A DNA stretch of 64,000 bases from Thermovenabulum sp049723235 (lineage in GTDB: Bacteria > Bacillota > Thermosediminibacteria > Thermosediminibacterales > Thermosediminibacteraceae). Below, one piece after another: positions 27,347 to 36,264 of this stretch. The DNA lies in assembly GCF_049723235.1 (NCBI RefSeq), contig NZ_JBNARB010000008.1, positions 18,461 through 82,460 of the forward strand, read 5' to 3'. The notes below the pieces were generated by a model, which searched no databases, was not told the origin of the DNA, and saw only the letters and a program-made list of their open reading frames with translations. Made by a program: the position numbers and the translations under genes. Numbering within the stretch: the first letter of the stretch is position 1; every line of letters begins with the position of its first letter.

Positions 27347-27424
27347 TCATTACATCCCCCTTCATTTAATAACTTCCTTTATTAATTTACCCTGATTCCC
27401 TGTTCAATATATTATTTAATTGCT

Positions 27425-27441
27425 GTAAATACTGTATTTAC
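27425..27441. repeat. Perfect palindrome GTAAATAC-T-GTATTTAC (possible operator)
   Basis: Eight-base arms around one central base, in the gap between the coiled-coil gene and the Gln-rich gene, about 80 bases before the latter's start. A near copy (15 of 17 bases) lies at 41191-41207. There is no T run, so it is not a terminator. I do not know a regulator with this consensus. Confidence 0.5.
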
Positions 27442-27459
27442 GAAGGGGGTAAAACCTCG

Positions 27460-28041
27460 TTATTGCATATTATCCAAAGTATTGGTTATTTCATTTAATA
27501 CTTTGTTTTCGGCAATATTCTGTCTAATCTTGTTTAACGTATCTATCGCTGTCTGAATGGATTGATTTACCGCCAAAACGGGATTTGGAGAAACCATGGA
27601 AAATTCAGAGGAATTAACCTGCTCCAATACAGTTTTTACTTTATTTTCCATTTCTTTGTAAGTAAGCATTTGTTTATTCAGGCTTTCCACAATGTTTTGA
27701 ACAGAATTTGAAAAATCCTTGTTCAGGCTTTCCAATTGTTTTTCTATTTCACTGAGCTCGTTAATAATATCCATTCTCCTTTTGGATACCTGTTCCTGCT
27801 GTAGCTTTTGGTTTGATCCTGCAAAAAGCTTTGCAAGGGTTCCGTTATTTTGAGAGATTTCTAATTCTAATTGTTTTAGATTATTTTCCGTGTTAGAGAT
27901 GGCACGTCTTAATTTGTCATGCAAATCTTTTAAAACACCGGTAAACTGGTTATAATTATCCTGTAAAAGGTTAATACAACTGGTAAAATTTCCATTCGCA
28001 GCTATCAAATCCCTGGATAAATCGCGATAATCGTACAACAT
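27460..28041 (-). CDS. Coiled-coil hypothetical protein
   Basis: 193 residues, predicted almost wholly helical with long heptad regions (about 35-75 and 85-130), a single Cys near residue 22 and no signal or membrane segment. A GTG 6 bases upstream overlaps the ribosome site; GGAGG is 5 bases before the ATG at 28041, which I choose. Function unknown. It is adjacent to and co-oriented with the Gln-rich protein gene, so the two may assemble together, which is inference. Confidence 0.75.
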   Translation of the reverse strand: MLYDYRDLSRDLIAANGNFTSCINLLQDNYNQFTGVLKDLHDKLRRAISNTENNLKQLELEISQNNGTLAKLFAGSNQKLQQEQVSKRRMDIINELSEIEKQLESLNKDFSNSVQNIVESLNKQMLTYKEMENKVKTVLEQVNSSEFSMVSPNPVLAVNQSIQTAIDTLNKIRQNIAENKVLNEITNTLDNMQ

Positions 28042-28105
28042 ATTCACCTCCTATAATAATAGTGTAGCCCGTATTGCGTAGTTTACTTCATCCTTATTTT
28101 GTAAA

Positions 28106-29020
28106 TTATTTTTCACCCAAAATTTTTACCTCCGGTTCCAACCAGATTTGGAATTTTTCGTAAACTTTTTTCTGCACGTACTCTATTAGCCTTTCCACAT
28201 CACATGCTGTCGCATTACCTAAATTTACAATAAAGCCCGCATGAAGCTCGGAAACCGCAGCATCCCCAATTCTCATTCCCTTTAAACCCGCTTTTTCAAT
28301 TAATGTTCCGGCAAAATGGCCTTTTGGCCTTTTAAAGGTGCTCCCCGCACTCGGTAAATTAAGAGGCTGTTTTTCCTTTCTTCTCGCTGAATACTCTTCC
28401 ATTTTTGACTTAATCTCATCGTAATTTCCTTTTTCCAATTTAATTAAAGCTTCCAGAATAACATGGTTTTTCTCCTGGAAAACGCTCCATCGGTAGTCAA
28501 ATTCTAATTCCTCCTTCATCAAGTCCCTGATATTCCCTTCATAGTCCATTGCCGTTACCTTTTCTATTATTTTTGAAAATTCCCCGTCATAAGCCCCTGC
28601 ATTCATAACTATCGCACCGCCCAGGGTCCCGGGAATACCTGAAGCAAACTCCAATCCTTTTAGATGATTTTCAAGGGCAGTTTTTGAAAGTACGGTCACC
28701 AGCGTCCCGCTTTTTGCTTTTATAAAATTATCCTTTACTTCTATATCGTTGAAATTTTGAGAAATTTTTAAAACAATACCTCTAATTCCCTTATCCCTTA
28801 TTAAAAGATTTGATCCATTGCCAATTACGTACAAAGGAATATCATGTTTTCTGCAGAATATTACCACATTTCGGATTTCCGAAACTTCTGTCGGCAATAG
28901 GAGTATATCCGCGGGACCGCCTATTCGAAAGGAGGTGTGCAATTTCATCGGTTCATTTAGCCTTATTTTATCTTCAGGTATTATTTTTTTTATTTCATTA
29001 ATAACTGTATTAACCTCCAT
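28106..29020 (-). CDS. murB: UDP-N-acetylenolpyruvoylglucosamine reductase
   Basis: 304 residues. FAD enzyme reducing UDP-GlcNAc-enolpyruvate to UDP-MurNAc in peptidoglycan precursor synthesis. Motifs: TSFRIGGPADILL near 29, YVIGNGSNLLIRDKG near 65, GIPGTLGGAIVMNAGAYDGE near 118 and the catalytic serine in PSAGSTFKRP near 225. Type II (short) MurB length. ATG start with AAAGG upstream. A small unknown gene precedes it by 30 bases. Confidence 0.96.
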   Translation of the reverse strand: MEVNTVINEIKKIIPEDKIRLNEPMKLHTSFRIGGPADILLLPTEVSEIRNVVIFCRKHDIPLYVIGNGSNLLIRDKGIRGIVLKISQNFNDIEVKDNFIKAKSGTLVTVLSKTALENHLKGLEFASGIPGTLGGAIVMNAGAYDGEFSKIIEKVTAMDYEGNIRDLMKEELEFDYRWSVFQEKNHVILEALIKLEKGNYDEIKSKMEEYSARRKEKQPLNLPSAGSTFKRPKGHFAGTLIEKAGLKGMRIGDAAVSELHAGFIVNLGNATACDVERLIEYVQKKVYEKFQIWLEPEVKILGEK

Positions 29021-29050
29021 AAAACCTTTCCTTTCAAATACATTTTCTGT

Positions 29051-29326
29051 TTATATTACATCGCTATTATACACCTTCCGGACCTCTTTTAAAATATTTG
29101 AAATAAGACTTTTTAAATCGGTTTCCCTCAATTCCCCTGTATTACAAAAAATATATAATTCTTCTTCTAAATAAAAAATGACAATTACCGGCTCAAAAAC
29201 TACAGAAGATATAAAGGGATAATGGTAGTTAGTTAATAAAAATTTAATCTCACAAATCACCAATAATTGTCCATTATAATTTTTTTTCATTAAAATAATA
29301 TAATCTTTTTTTTGAGAAATTTCCAA
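29051..29326 (-). CDS. Small hypothetical protein upstream of murB
   Basis: 91 residues with a mixed hydrophobic and charged pattern, a SSVVFEPVIVIFYLEEELYIF stretch that reads as beta strands, and a helical tail. No recognised family. TTG start, with AGGAGG about 10 bases upstream. It is 30 bases before murB, so likely the same transcript, and divergent from the secreted lamin-tail-like protein. Confidence 0.55.
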   Translation of the reverse strand: MEISQKKDYIILMKKNYNGQLLVICEIKFLLTNYHYPFISSVVFEPVIVIFYLEEELYIFCNTGELRETDLKSLISNILKEVRKVYNSDVI

Positions 29327-29429
29327 TTAATTAAAACCTCCTATAAAAAAATATTAATCCTTGAAGGTATAAAGTCTATTTTTGTCGAATATTGTATCTT
29401 GTGTAAAAATTTTTCAGGTGGTGAATATA

Positions 29430-30746
29430 TTGTTAAAAAAGAAATCACTGATAATTATTTTCTCCATTATCAGTTTTATTATTATATCAAACACCAATTT
29501 TTCAAAAGCACAAGTAGATGAGTTTGACATTGGAGGTTACACTATTGTTCAAACGGATGGTCAAAATATAATTTCGTCTTTCACAATCCCTGAAGGGACA
29601 ATGATATCCAAATATAGTTTTTTAATTATAGCCAATAATGTTACTAAATCTTCTTTTGAAAGTCAGTACTATCCGATACCTGCTAATGCTTTTTTTATCA
29701 ACTCTTCAGGAAAATTCCCCGAAATCTTCTCTACAGGAGATGGAAAATTTTTAACCGGTCAATTTATACTTTACGACAGGAGTGGAAATAAATTAGATGA
29801 ATCCATATTTACATCCATTTCCAAAATCTTTTTAAGAATTGACCCTTTATCTCAGGGTTCAACACCTGCCGCATGGGAAGTAAAAGACTACACTAATAAA
29901 TTACAATTATGGAACTCAATTCAAAAAAAGTCTTCAGGTAAAATAGTGCTTAGCCACATCGTTTTACCATATTTCCCTAATATTTACAAAAAATTCTCTT
30001 TTGTTGCTTTGTACTTTGACAAAAACAACCCCCCGAGCATCTTAAATATTTCATCGGAAGGAGAAATAACAAAGGGAAGCCCGTTCAATATAAGGGTGTC
30101 AGCCCAAGATGAGGACAGTAATGATTTTATAAATGCAGCATTAAAATATAAATATATGGATTCAGAAGATGAATTTACTCTGCCCCTTGGGAAGGACGGA
30201 GAGGATTTTTTTATTTCCTTTTATCCTGAAAAAAGCATACTTTGGAGAGTAATAATTAGTGATGGCAAGGAGGAGGTTTCATCCGGAGAAAATATTTTAA
30301 TAGTTAAAGAAAATGAAAACCCACAAGATCCTGATGAGGAAAATAATTCATCAGAAACCGCAAATAATGAAAATACCGAAAATAACTCGGAAAATGTATC
30401 AAATACTGACGAAGGTAATTTTGGCGAAAATAATCCTGCAAATAACGATCCGGCTAACCAAACTAATGACGATAATTCAAATATAAATAATAATAATATC
30501 GACAATAATAATGTCAATAATAATATCGATAATAATATTCCCGGCAATTCTTCTATAAATATTACTTACATTGAAAAACCCAGAAATCGCAACAAATACG
30601 TCATGGATTCTTTTAACCCTACTCCTGATGAAATTGCCTATATAAAAAAGGTTTTAGACCAATTCTCTTATGAAGTAGAAGGTAAAAAAGTGTTAAATCA
30701 TTACAGATTTTTCTTTAATCACTTTTGGGATAATTTTTTTAAATGA
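29430..30746 (+). CDS. Secreted lamin-tail-domain-like protein with Asn-rich tail
   Basis: 438 residues. TTG start with AGGTGG 8 bases before; an upstream ATG at 29382 has no good site and would spoil the signal peptide. The signal peptide ends near SKA-QVDEF (about residue 27). Then comes a beta domain with DIGGYTIVQ, IPEGTMIS and SFLIIANN, as in lamin-tail (LTD) domains, followed by an Ig-like segment (about 205-290) beginning NNPPSILN. Next is an Asn/Asp/Glu low-complexity linker (about 300-372) and a short charged C-terminal segment ending FNHFWDNFFK. Probably extracellular; binding role unknown. Confidence 0.75.
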   Translation: MLKKKSLIIIFSIISFIIISNTNFSKAQVDEFDIGGYTIVQTDGQNIISSFTIPEGTMISKYSFLIIANNVTKSSFESQYYPIPANAFFINSSGKFPEIFSTGDGKFLTGQFILYDRSGNKLDESIFTSISKIFLRIDPLSQGSTPAAWEVKDYTNKLQLWNSIQKKSSGKIVLSHIVLPYFPNIYKKFSFVALYFDKNNPPSILNISSEGEITKGSPFNIRVSAQDEDSNDFINAALKYKYMDSEDEFTLPLGKDGEDFFISFYPEKSILWRVIISDGKEEVSSGENILIVKENENPQDPDEENNSSETANNENTENNSENVSNTDEGNFGENNPANNDPANQTNDDNSNINNNNIDNNNVNNNIDNNIPGNSSINITYIEKPRNRNKYVMDSFNPTPDEIAYIKKVLDQFSYEVEGKKVLNHYRFFFNHFWDNFFK

Positions 30747-30750
30747 TCGC

Positions 30751-32100
30751 TTAATCTGAAGTTACAATCCCTGAAATATTTTTTTTCATATCCTGAAGGG
30801 CTTTTTCGGGAGTTTTTTTACCTTTTATGCATAAAAGCAGCTCGGTATTTATAATATTTTCAATTTCCTGCCAGTTTCGTACCTTTGGTAAAAATTCTGC
30901 AGAAGTCAATAATTCTTTGCTTTTTTTATAAAATTCATTTTCTGAAACTGCTTTCTCCTGTACACTTTTAAACGCAGGTAACACACCGTATTTTAATAAA
31001 TTTTCCTGTTCCTTCTCCGATGTTATAAACTTTAAAAACTCTCCACATAATTTCTTTTTTCTTTCATCATTTTGTTTTAAAATTGCATACCCGGAAGCTA
31101 CAGCAAAAGAATGAGCTTGACTTTCCCCACCCGGATAGGGTAGCAGTTCAAAATTAAATCCGGAACCTTCATTTTTTTTCTTTTCAAGAAGTGGGATTGC
31201 CCAGTTACTCATAAAGGTCATGGCTACCTTTTTTTTCTCGGTAAAATTTCCCCATAGCCGTTTTTCATCCCTGTCTCCAGCTTCGGGAGGAAAGATTACA
31301 TTTTTTTGAAAGGCTTCACTTATTTTCTTTAATGCTGATAATCCTTCTTTCGAATTTAATATAAAATTTCCCTCATTATCAAAGAATCTTGCTCCATCCA
31401 TCGTCAATAATCCCCAAAAACCGTAGTTACCGGGTTTTAATACGTAATCAAATCCATAGTAATCAACTTTTTTATCCCTGTTTTTATCCCATGTAAGCTT
31501 AATTGCTGTATCCATAAATGTTTGGAAAGTCCAACCACCTTCCGGTGGGAAAGATAATTTCCTTTCTTCAAAAAGATCTTTATTTATAAACATCCCGTAG
31601 GTAGTCAAAAACCATGGAAAACCGTAAAGCCGCCCGTTTACTCTAAGCGCTTCTTTTGCCCTCTCGTCGTACTTCTCCAGTTCTTCTTTTGTGAAGAATT
31701 CGTCTACCGGCTCTACGTAACCCCTGAGTATTAAATCATATTCACCTGCTACAGGAGCAATATCGGGATTTATCCCTGCCTGGCATGCCGCTTTTATCTC
31801 AAACATACCGTATTCCCATTTTAATTTTTTTAAATAAATATATACCCCCGGATGTGCTTTTTCAAATTCCTTTATCTTTTTTTCAATCCATCCGAATCTG
31901 CTGTTGTTTTCCGCTTCCCATCGAGGAAAATCCCATAAGGTTATCACAATCTCTTCCTTTTTCTCTTCCTTTAATAAATCATTGCTGTTAATTTTTCCCC
32001 CACAGCTTACTAAGATAGAAAAAATAAAAATAATTATTACGAAAAGAGAAATCTTTTTAACTATTAATCTATTAAAAAATAGGGTAAAAGGTCCTTTCAT
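30751..32100 (-). CDS. Extracellular solute-binding lipoprotein (family 1)
   Basis: 449 residues. A lipobox-like ILVSC places the lipid-modified Cys at residue 33. The mature part resembles sugar-binding proteins (LWDFPRWEAENNSRFGWIEKKI near 50, GRLYGFPWFLTTYGMFINKD near 150). No permease or ATPase gene is adjacent, so it is an orphan component. Only the ATG at 32100 (GGGAGG upstream) fits. It adds an unusually long 14-residue n-region before the hydrophobic core, and this is where the 3' arm of a strong hairpin is encoded. It converges with the lamin-tail-like gene, 4 bases apart. Confidence 0.85.
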   Translation of the reverse strand: MKGPFTLFFNRLIVKKISLFVIIIFIFSILVSCGGKINSNDLLKEEKKEEIVITLWDFPRWEAENNSRFGWIEKKIKEFEKAHPGVYIYLKKLKWEYGMFEIKAACQAGINPDIAPVAGEYDLILRGYVEPVDEFFTKEELEKYDERAKEALRVNGRLYGFPWFLTTYGMFINKDLFEERKLSFPPEGGWTFQTFMDTAIKLTWDKNRDKKVDYYGFDYVLKPGNYGFWGLLTMDGARFFDNEGNFILNSKEGLSALKKISEAFQKNVIFPPEAGDRDEKRLWGNFTEKKKVAMTFMSNWAIPLLEKKKNEGSGFNFELLPYPGGESQAHSFAVASGYAILKQNDERKKKLCGEFLKFITSEKEQENLLKYGVLPAFKSVQEKAVSENEFYKKSKELLTSAEFLPKVRNWQEIENIINTELLLCIKGKKTPEKALQDMKKNISGIVTSD

Positions 32101-32138
32101 AATATTACCTCCCGAAAGTAAGACCTTCCACCCTATTT
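32077..32138 (-). promoter_or_regulatory. Hairpin spanning start of solute-binding protein mRNA
   Basis: Arms 32122-32138 and 32077-32093 are complementary over 17 bases. The two non-identical positions become G-U pairs only in minus-strand RNA, so that RNA could fold completely. The 28-base loop holds the GGGAGG site and the ATG. The 3' arm lies in codons 2-8 and is followed by a TTTTTT-type run. It could act as attenuator or translation control. Confidence 0.55.
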
Positions 32139-32176
32139 ATTATATTAATGAAATAATGTTTATATGATTAAATTTT

Positions 32177-33028
32177 TTAACAGTCTACGGTTTCCGTTAA
32201 TTTTCTGAAATCTTCTATTAATTTCATTGTTATTTTCCCCGGTACTCCATCCCCGATAATTTTTCCATCCACCTTAACGATGGGCATAACCTCTGTCATA
32301 GTTCCCGTCAGGAAAACCTCATCTGCTGCGAAAAGCTTTTCCTTTGAAAAGGGCTCTTCCCGCAGTTCAAAATTATTATTCTTTATTAGCTCCAGAACCG
32401 CAAAGCGGGTAATACCGTGTAGAATCAGATTATTGGCGGGATGTGTGAATATTGTTCCGTCCTTTACTATAAATACATTGCTGCTGGATGCTTCGGTAAC
32501 AATATCTCCTCTATGGAAAATAGCTTCATATGCACCTGCACGCTTTGCTTTTTCCTTCGCAATACAGTTGGCGAGTAATTGAACTGTTTTAATATTACAT
32601 CTTGTCCATCTTTCATCAGGGACGGTAATGGCTTCAACACCATTTTCGTAAAATTCCTGAGGCTGAGGTTTAGCTTCCCTTACTATTACCAGCCAGGTGC
32701 ATTTTGCATTGGTAGGGAAGGCATGCTGTCTCGGTGCTGTACCCCTTGTTACCTGCACATATACCGATGCATCCTTGAATCCGCTTTCTTTTACCGCTTT
32801 TTTTATCGTTTCCACCAGAGTATCCGGTCCGAAATCTAATTCAAGATAAATCTGTTCTGCTCCTTTTTTAAGTCTTTCCATGTGTTTTTCCAGGTAAAAG
32901 AACTTTCCATTGTATACCCTGATAACCTCATAAAGACCATCGCCAAAAAGAAATCCCCTGTCTTCTACATGTATTTTGGCATTTTCGTAATCTACCTTTT
33001 CACCGTTTAAGTAAATTAAAGTATCCAT
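32177..33028 (-). CDS. dat: D-amino-acid aminotransferase
   Basis: 283 residues, fold type IV PLP enzyme. Interconverts D-alanine and D-glutamate with their 2-oxo acids, supplying D-amino acids for the wall. The D-specific segment VQVTRGTAPRQHAFP near residue 92 distinguishes it from ilvE. The PLP lysine lies in CNIKTVQLLANC near 145. FLTGTMTEVMPIV near the end. ATG with GGAGG upstream. Confidence 0.92.
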   Translation of the reverse strand: MDTLIYLNGEKVDYENAKIHVEDRGFLFGDGLYEVIRVYNGKFFYLEKHMERLKKGAEQIYLELDFGPDTLVETIKKAVKESGFKDASVYVQVTRGTAPRQHAFPTNAKCTWLVIVREAKPQPQEFYENGVEAITVPDERWTRCNIKTVQLLANCIAKEKAKRAGAYEAIFHRGDIVTEASSSNVFIVKDGTIFTHPANNLILHGITRFAVLELIKNNNFELREEPFSKEKLFAADEVFLTGTMTEVMPIVKVDGKIIGDGVPGKITMKLIEDFRKLTETVDC

Positions 33029-33103
33029 AAATTATGCCTCCTTAATTTTATTATGATTTTCCTTATACCACAGGCAATTTATTGCCCGCGGCTAATATCC
33101 TAA

Positions 33104-33850
33104 TTAATATTCCTGATACTTTTTAATAAAAGAAAAATCCCTGCCTTTGTCTTTTAAATAATCTATTAACCTCAGGTAACTCACATTAAGTATATTTTCC
33201 TCTTTAATCCCCGCTACCTCCACAATCTTTAAAGCCTTTTCAAAATTCCCCACATCAAAACATATATGGGCGTCACTTCCTATTGCAATTCTTGCTCCTA
33301 CTTCCCTTGCTTTCTTTGCTATTTGCAGGCAATTTTCTTCGCTACCCCTTCTGCTGACGGTAAAAGAGCTGTTATTTATCTCTATGGCAACATCGTAATC
33401 TTTTGCAGCTTCCACAAATTTTTCTATATCTATCGAAAACTCAGGATTTCCCGGATGAACGATAATATCTACACAGGGATTTTTAATTGCATTAATAATA
33501 GCTCTGGTATTTTCTTCTACAGTACCCCCCGGGTAACAAAAGGTATGAAATCCTGCAAGAACTATATCCAGTTCCTTTAAATATCTTTCCGGCAAATCCA
33601 GTCTTCCATCACAATCTAAAATATTAGCTTCAACTCCTCTCAGGATAATGACCCCTTCAATCACTCTGGGAAGCACCTTTAAATTCCCGAAATGATATAT
33701 ATGGGGGCCTCCCGGGAGAGAGGGGCCGTGGTCGGTAATGGCTATCAATTTTAAACCCCTCTCCTTAGCAGCTTTTGCATTTTCTAATATTGTGCTGTAC
33801 GCATGGCCGCTGGCTACCGTATGACAATGGGTATCAGCTTCTAATTTCAA
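33104..33850 (-). CDS. PHP domain hydrolase, YcdX-like
   Basis: 248 residues. Metal-binding motifs: DTHCHTVASGHAYST at 6-20, TDHGPSLPGG near 40, HPGNPEF near 143 and GSDAHICFDVG near 200. These match the YcdX subfamily of PHP phosphatases. The substrate is unknown. A GTG at 33859 overlaps the GGAG site, so the TTG at 33850 is preferred. It is 15 bases after the pgi/pmi gene in the hprK-pgi/pmi-PHP series, which suggests a link with sugar phosphate metabolism. Confidence 0.88.
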   Translation of the reverse strand: MKLEADTHCHTVASGHAYSTILENAKAAKERGLKLIAITDHGPSLPGGPHIYHFGNLKVLPRVIEGVIILRGVEANILDCDGRLDLPERYLKELDIVLAGFHTFCYPGGTVEENTRAIINAIKNPCVDIIVHPGNPEFSIDIEKFVEAAKDYDVAIEINNSSFTVSRRGSEENCLQIAKKAREVGARIAIGSDAHICFDVGNFEKALKIVEVAGIKEENILNVSYLRLIDYLKDKGRDFSFIKKYQEY

Positions 33851-33864
33851 TTTTTTCACTCCTT

Positions 33865-34917
33865 TTAACCCATCCGCTCTTTTAAAGTGTTTATAAAATT
33901 AATCTCATAAGGATCTTTTTCATTTAACAGTGCTAGATAATAACTTACAAAATCCCCGAGCATTATATGGTAAAAAATCCTTTCTAAAGTATTTTCACCC
34001 TGGGGCCATATCTCTTCAACATATGTAATTTTATCCTGGATTAAATCCCTTGTAATTTTTATTCTTTTATCAATTCTTTCATGCTCTTCAGGCATTCGCA
34101 ATATAATTGCAACAAAATTTTTCAGTAAATTCTTCTCGGCTTCAAATCCCATTATTTCATTATGATTGAGTTCCGGGAAAACATTGTAGAATGCAGGATG
34201 TTTGGAATTCTCGTTTAACTGCCCTTTCCACCTCACAGCTACAGCCTCGGTTATTCCCTGAGATCCGTAAATCAAAGGTATTTTTCCATATATCCTCTCG
34301 GCTAACATCTTTGCCTTGTTTTGTCCCCCGGGAGCCTCTTTTGCAAAATCTTCTCTAACCTTTTTCAAAAACTTTTGCAGGGATTGTATTCTTTCAACGG
34401 TACCTAAAAGAGAATTTATTTTAGCTAATATTAAATATATGGGAACAAAAGAATATCCTATTGCTGCTCTTGGAGGAAGCCCGGAGGGTATGATAAGCAC
34501 AGGTACTTTATCTTCTAAGGCTTTTTCTTTAAGCTTCCCTCCTGTGGTAATTGCTATCATCAAAGCCTGCCGGTTTTTCGCATCTTCATAACAGCTCAGG
34601 GTTTCCTCCGTGTTTCCCGAGTAACTTGATACTATCACAAGGGATTCACTGTCTACAAACCCCGGAAGTTTATACCCCCTATTTACGAGGACCGGGACTT
34701 TTAATTCGAATTCCAGAATTGATTTGGCAAGTTCTCCACCAATGGCAGAACCGCCCATTCCCGCAATTACTACATGTTTTACATTTTTCATTGAAATACC
34801 GTTTAAAAATTTAAAGGATATGTCAAAAGCTTCTTCAATTTGTTCTGGTAATCCGTAAATTAGACTGTACATTTTATAAATATCGTATTTATCTGCTAAT
34901 AATTCATAATCCTGCAT
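33865..34917 (-). CDS. Bifunctional phosphoglucose/phosphomannose isomerase
   Basis: 350 residues. Two SIS domains: VVIAGMGGSAIGGELAKS at about 48-65 and SSYSGNTEETLSCYEDA near 95 contact the sugar phosphate. A late segment LNHNEIMGFE near 248 carries the conserved Glu/His region. Typical of the PGI/PMI family that isomerises both glucose 6-phosphate and mannose 6-phosphate to fructose 6-phosphate. ATG with GGGGAGGG upstream, 15 bases after hprK. Confidence 0.92.
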   Translation of the reverse strand: MQDYELLADKYDIYKMYSLIYGLPEQIEEAFDISFKFLNGISMKNVKHVVIAGMGGSAIGGELAKSILEFELKVPVLVNRGYKLPGFVDSESLVIVSSYSGNTEETLSCYEDAKNRQALMIAITTGGKLKEKALEDKVPVLIIPSGLPPRAAIGYSFVPIYLILAKINSLLGTVERIQSLQKFLKKVREDFAKEAPGGQNKAKMLAERIYGKIPLIYGSQGITEAVAVRWKGQLNENSKHPAFYNVFPELNHNEIMGFEAEKNLLKNFVAIILRMPEEHERIDKRIKITRDLIQDKITYVEEIWPQGENTLERIFYHIMLGDFVSYYLALLNEKDPYEINFINTLKERMG

Positions 34918-34932
34918 AAACCCTCCCCTTTC

Positions 34933-35865
34933 CTACGTGTTTTTATTGTTAATTTCATCAAATAATTTTTGTGAAAAATTCAGCGCCGCATTATATCCCA
35001 TTGTTTTCAAACGATGGTCCATAGCCGCTACCTCGATAATTGATGCTAAATTTCTTCCGGGTCTTATTGGTATGATTTTTTTAGAAATATTAGATTCCAA
35101 AATAGTGATTTTTTTATCTTCAATCCCCAGCCTATCATCATCGCTGTATTTTTCCCATTCCACCAGTTCTATTACCAGGTCAATGCGAATATCATCCCTT
35201 ACGGCTCCGGCTCCGAAAATGGTTTTTACGTCAATTATTCCTAAACCCCTCACCTCAATAAAATACTTCAAAATTTCCGGGGCCATACCAACAAGTACAT
35301 TTTTTGCAACCTGTTTTATTTCAACCACATCATCGGCAATCAGTCTATGTCCTCTTTTCAAAAGCTCCACTGCTGTTTCACTCTTTCCGATACCGCTTTC
35401 GCCAATTAATAAAACCCCTATGCCGTAGACATCCATCAATACCCCGTGCATTGTGGTTCTCGGCGCAAGTTCGCTTTCTAAATAATCGGTCAATTTACTT
35501 ATTAAACTCGTCGTGGGACTGAGGGACCTTAACAGAATTCTGCCTTTCTTTTCAGCTATTTCCAATAGTTCCAAAGGAATGCCAAGCCCTCTGGTAATTA
35601 TTATACACGGTATAGAATAAGATAAAAGTTTTTCCAGCCTCTCGGTCTTTATTTCTTTTTTCAGACCATTCAAAAACTTAATCTCGGTCATTCCCAGTAC
35701 CTGTATTCGTTCAAAGGGAAAATAATCAAAAAAACCAGCAAGTTCTACCCCTGGTCTGTACAAATCTGAGGTATTTATTACAATATCGTAATCAAATCCA
35801 GTAATAATTTCCAGCCCGAATTTTTCAATAATCTTTTTTAAATTTACACCTTTTATTTTTTCCAT
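34933..35865 (-). CDS. hprK: HPr kinase/phosphorylase
   Basis: 310 residues. Phosphorylates and dephosphorylates Ser46 of HPr, driving CcpA-dependent catabolite repression. P-loop GESGIGKSETAVELLKRGH at about 155-173, the following DDVVEI, and the HPrK signature EVRGLGIIDVKTIFGAGAV near 205. ATG with AAAGGTG upstream. Its partner HPr is encoded at 20.7-20.9 kb. It starts an operon with pgi/pmi. Confidence 0.96.
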   Translation of the reverse strand: MEKIKGVNLKKIIEKFGLEIITGFDYDIVINTSDLYRPGVELAGFFDYFPFERIQVLGMTEIKFLNGLKKEIKTERLEKLLSYSIPCIIITRGLGIPLELLEIAEKKGRILLRSLSPTTSLISKLTDYLESELAPRTTMHGVLMDVYGIGVLLIGESGIGKSETAVELLKRGHRLIADDVVEIKQVAKNVLVGMAPEILKYFIEVRGLGIIDVKTIFGAGAVRDDIRIDLVIELVEWEKYSDDDRLGIEDKKITILESNISKKIIPIRPGRNLASIIEVAAMDHRLKTMGYNAALNFSQKLFDEINNKNT

Positions 35866-35973
35866 ATATATTCACCTTTAAATTCATTTCTACAAAAAAA
35901 ACTAAATTCCTTTAAGCAAAGTAATTTTTTATAAAATAATGGGAAAAATATTAAAAAATTAAGGAGGGTCGAT

Positions 35974-36174
35974 ATGCCTGAAATAAAGTGTAACGTCACA
36001 TCGTGCAGATACAATCGTGATAATTATTGCCATGCCGAAAGTGTTTTAGTAAACGCAATAAGGCCTGGTTGCAGTTCAAAGGAAGGCACTTATTGTGATG
36101 CCTTCGAACACAGAAATTCCTATAAAGAAAAAGAATCGCAGTCCAATTCAAAATTTATGTCCTTATGGGATTGA
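35974..36174 (+). CDS. DUF1540 domain protein
   Basis: 66 residues with the DUF1540 cysteine spacing: C-x3-SCRYNRDNYCHAESVLV and, after a gap, PGCSSKEGTYCDAF. Four or five conserved Cys suggest metal binding; Firmicute homologues are common and uncharacterised. ATG with AAGGAGGG about 6 bases before. Divergent from hprK. Confidence 0.88.
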   Translation: MPEIKCNVTSCRYNRDNYCHAESVLVNAIRPGCSSKEGTYCDAFEHRNSYKEKESQSNSKFMSLWD

Positions 36175-36177
36175 TAG

Positions 36178-36200
36178 AGGAGGTCAAAACTCCTTTTTTT
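36178..36200 (+). terminator. Probable terminator after DUF1540 gene
   Basis: Short stem AGGAG / CTCCT with a 7-base loop followed by eight T, 4 bases after the stop. Confidence 0.55.
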
Positions 36201-36202
36201 TA

Positions 36203-36230
36203 TTTCAATTTATTTACTAAGGTTTATAAT
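36203..36230 (+). promoter_or_regulatory. Putative sigma-A promoter for the ComEC-like gene
   Basis: TTTCAA, 16 bases, then TATAAT at 36225-36230. The start of transcription would be about 28 bases before the ATG at 36265. Confidence 0.45.
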
Positions 36231-36264
36231 ATATAGTAGGAATTTATATCTGGAAGGTGATTCA

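Noticed and set aside
30430..30545. AAT/GAT-rich tandem stretch, considered as a CRISPR or microsatellite array
   Set aside because: It stays in frame inside the secreted protein gene and encodes the Asn/Asp linker; there are no regular repeats with unique spacers.
33068..33091. Hairpin with GGCAAT/ATTGCC as terminator before dat
   Set aside because: Stem is short and there is no T run on the minus strand; left as an unassigned inverted repeat.
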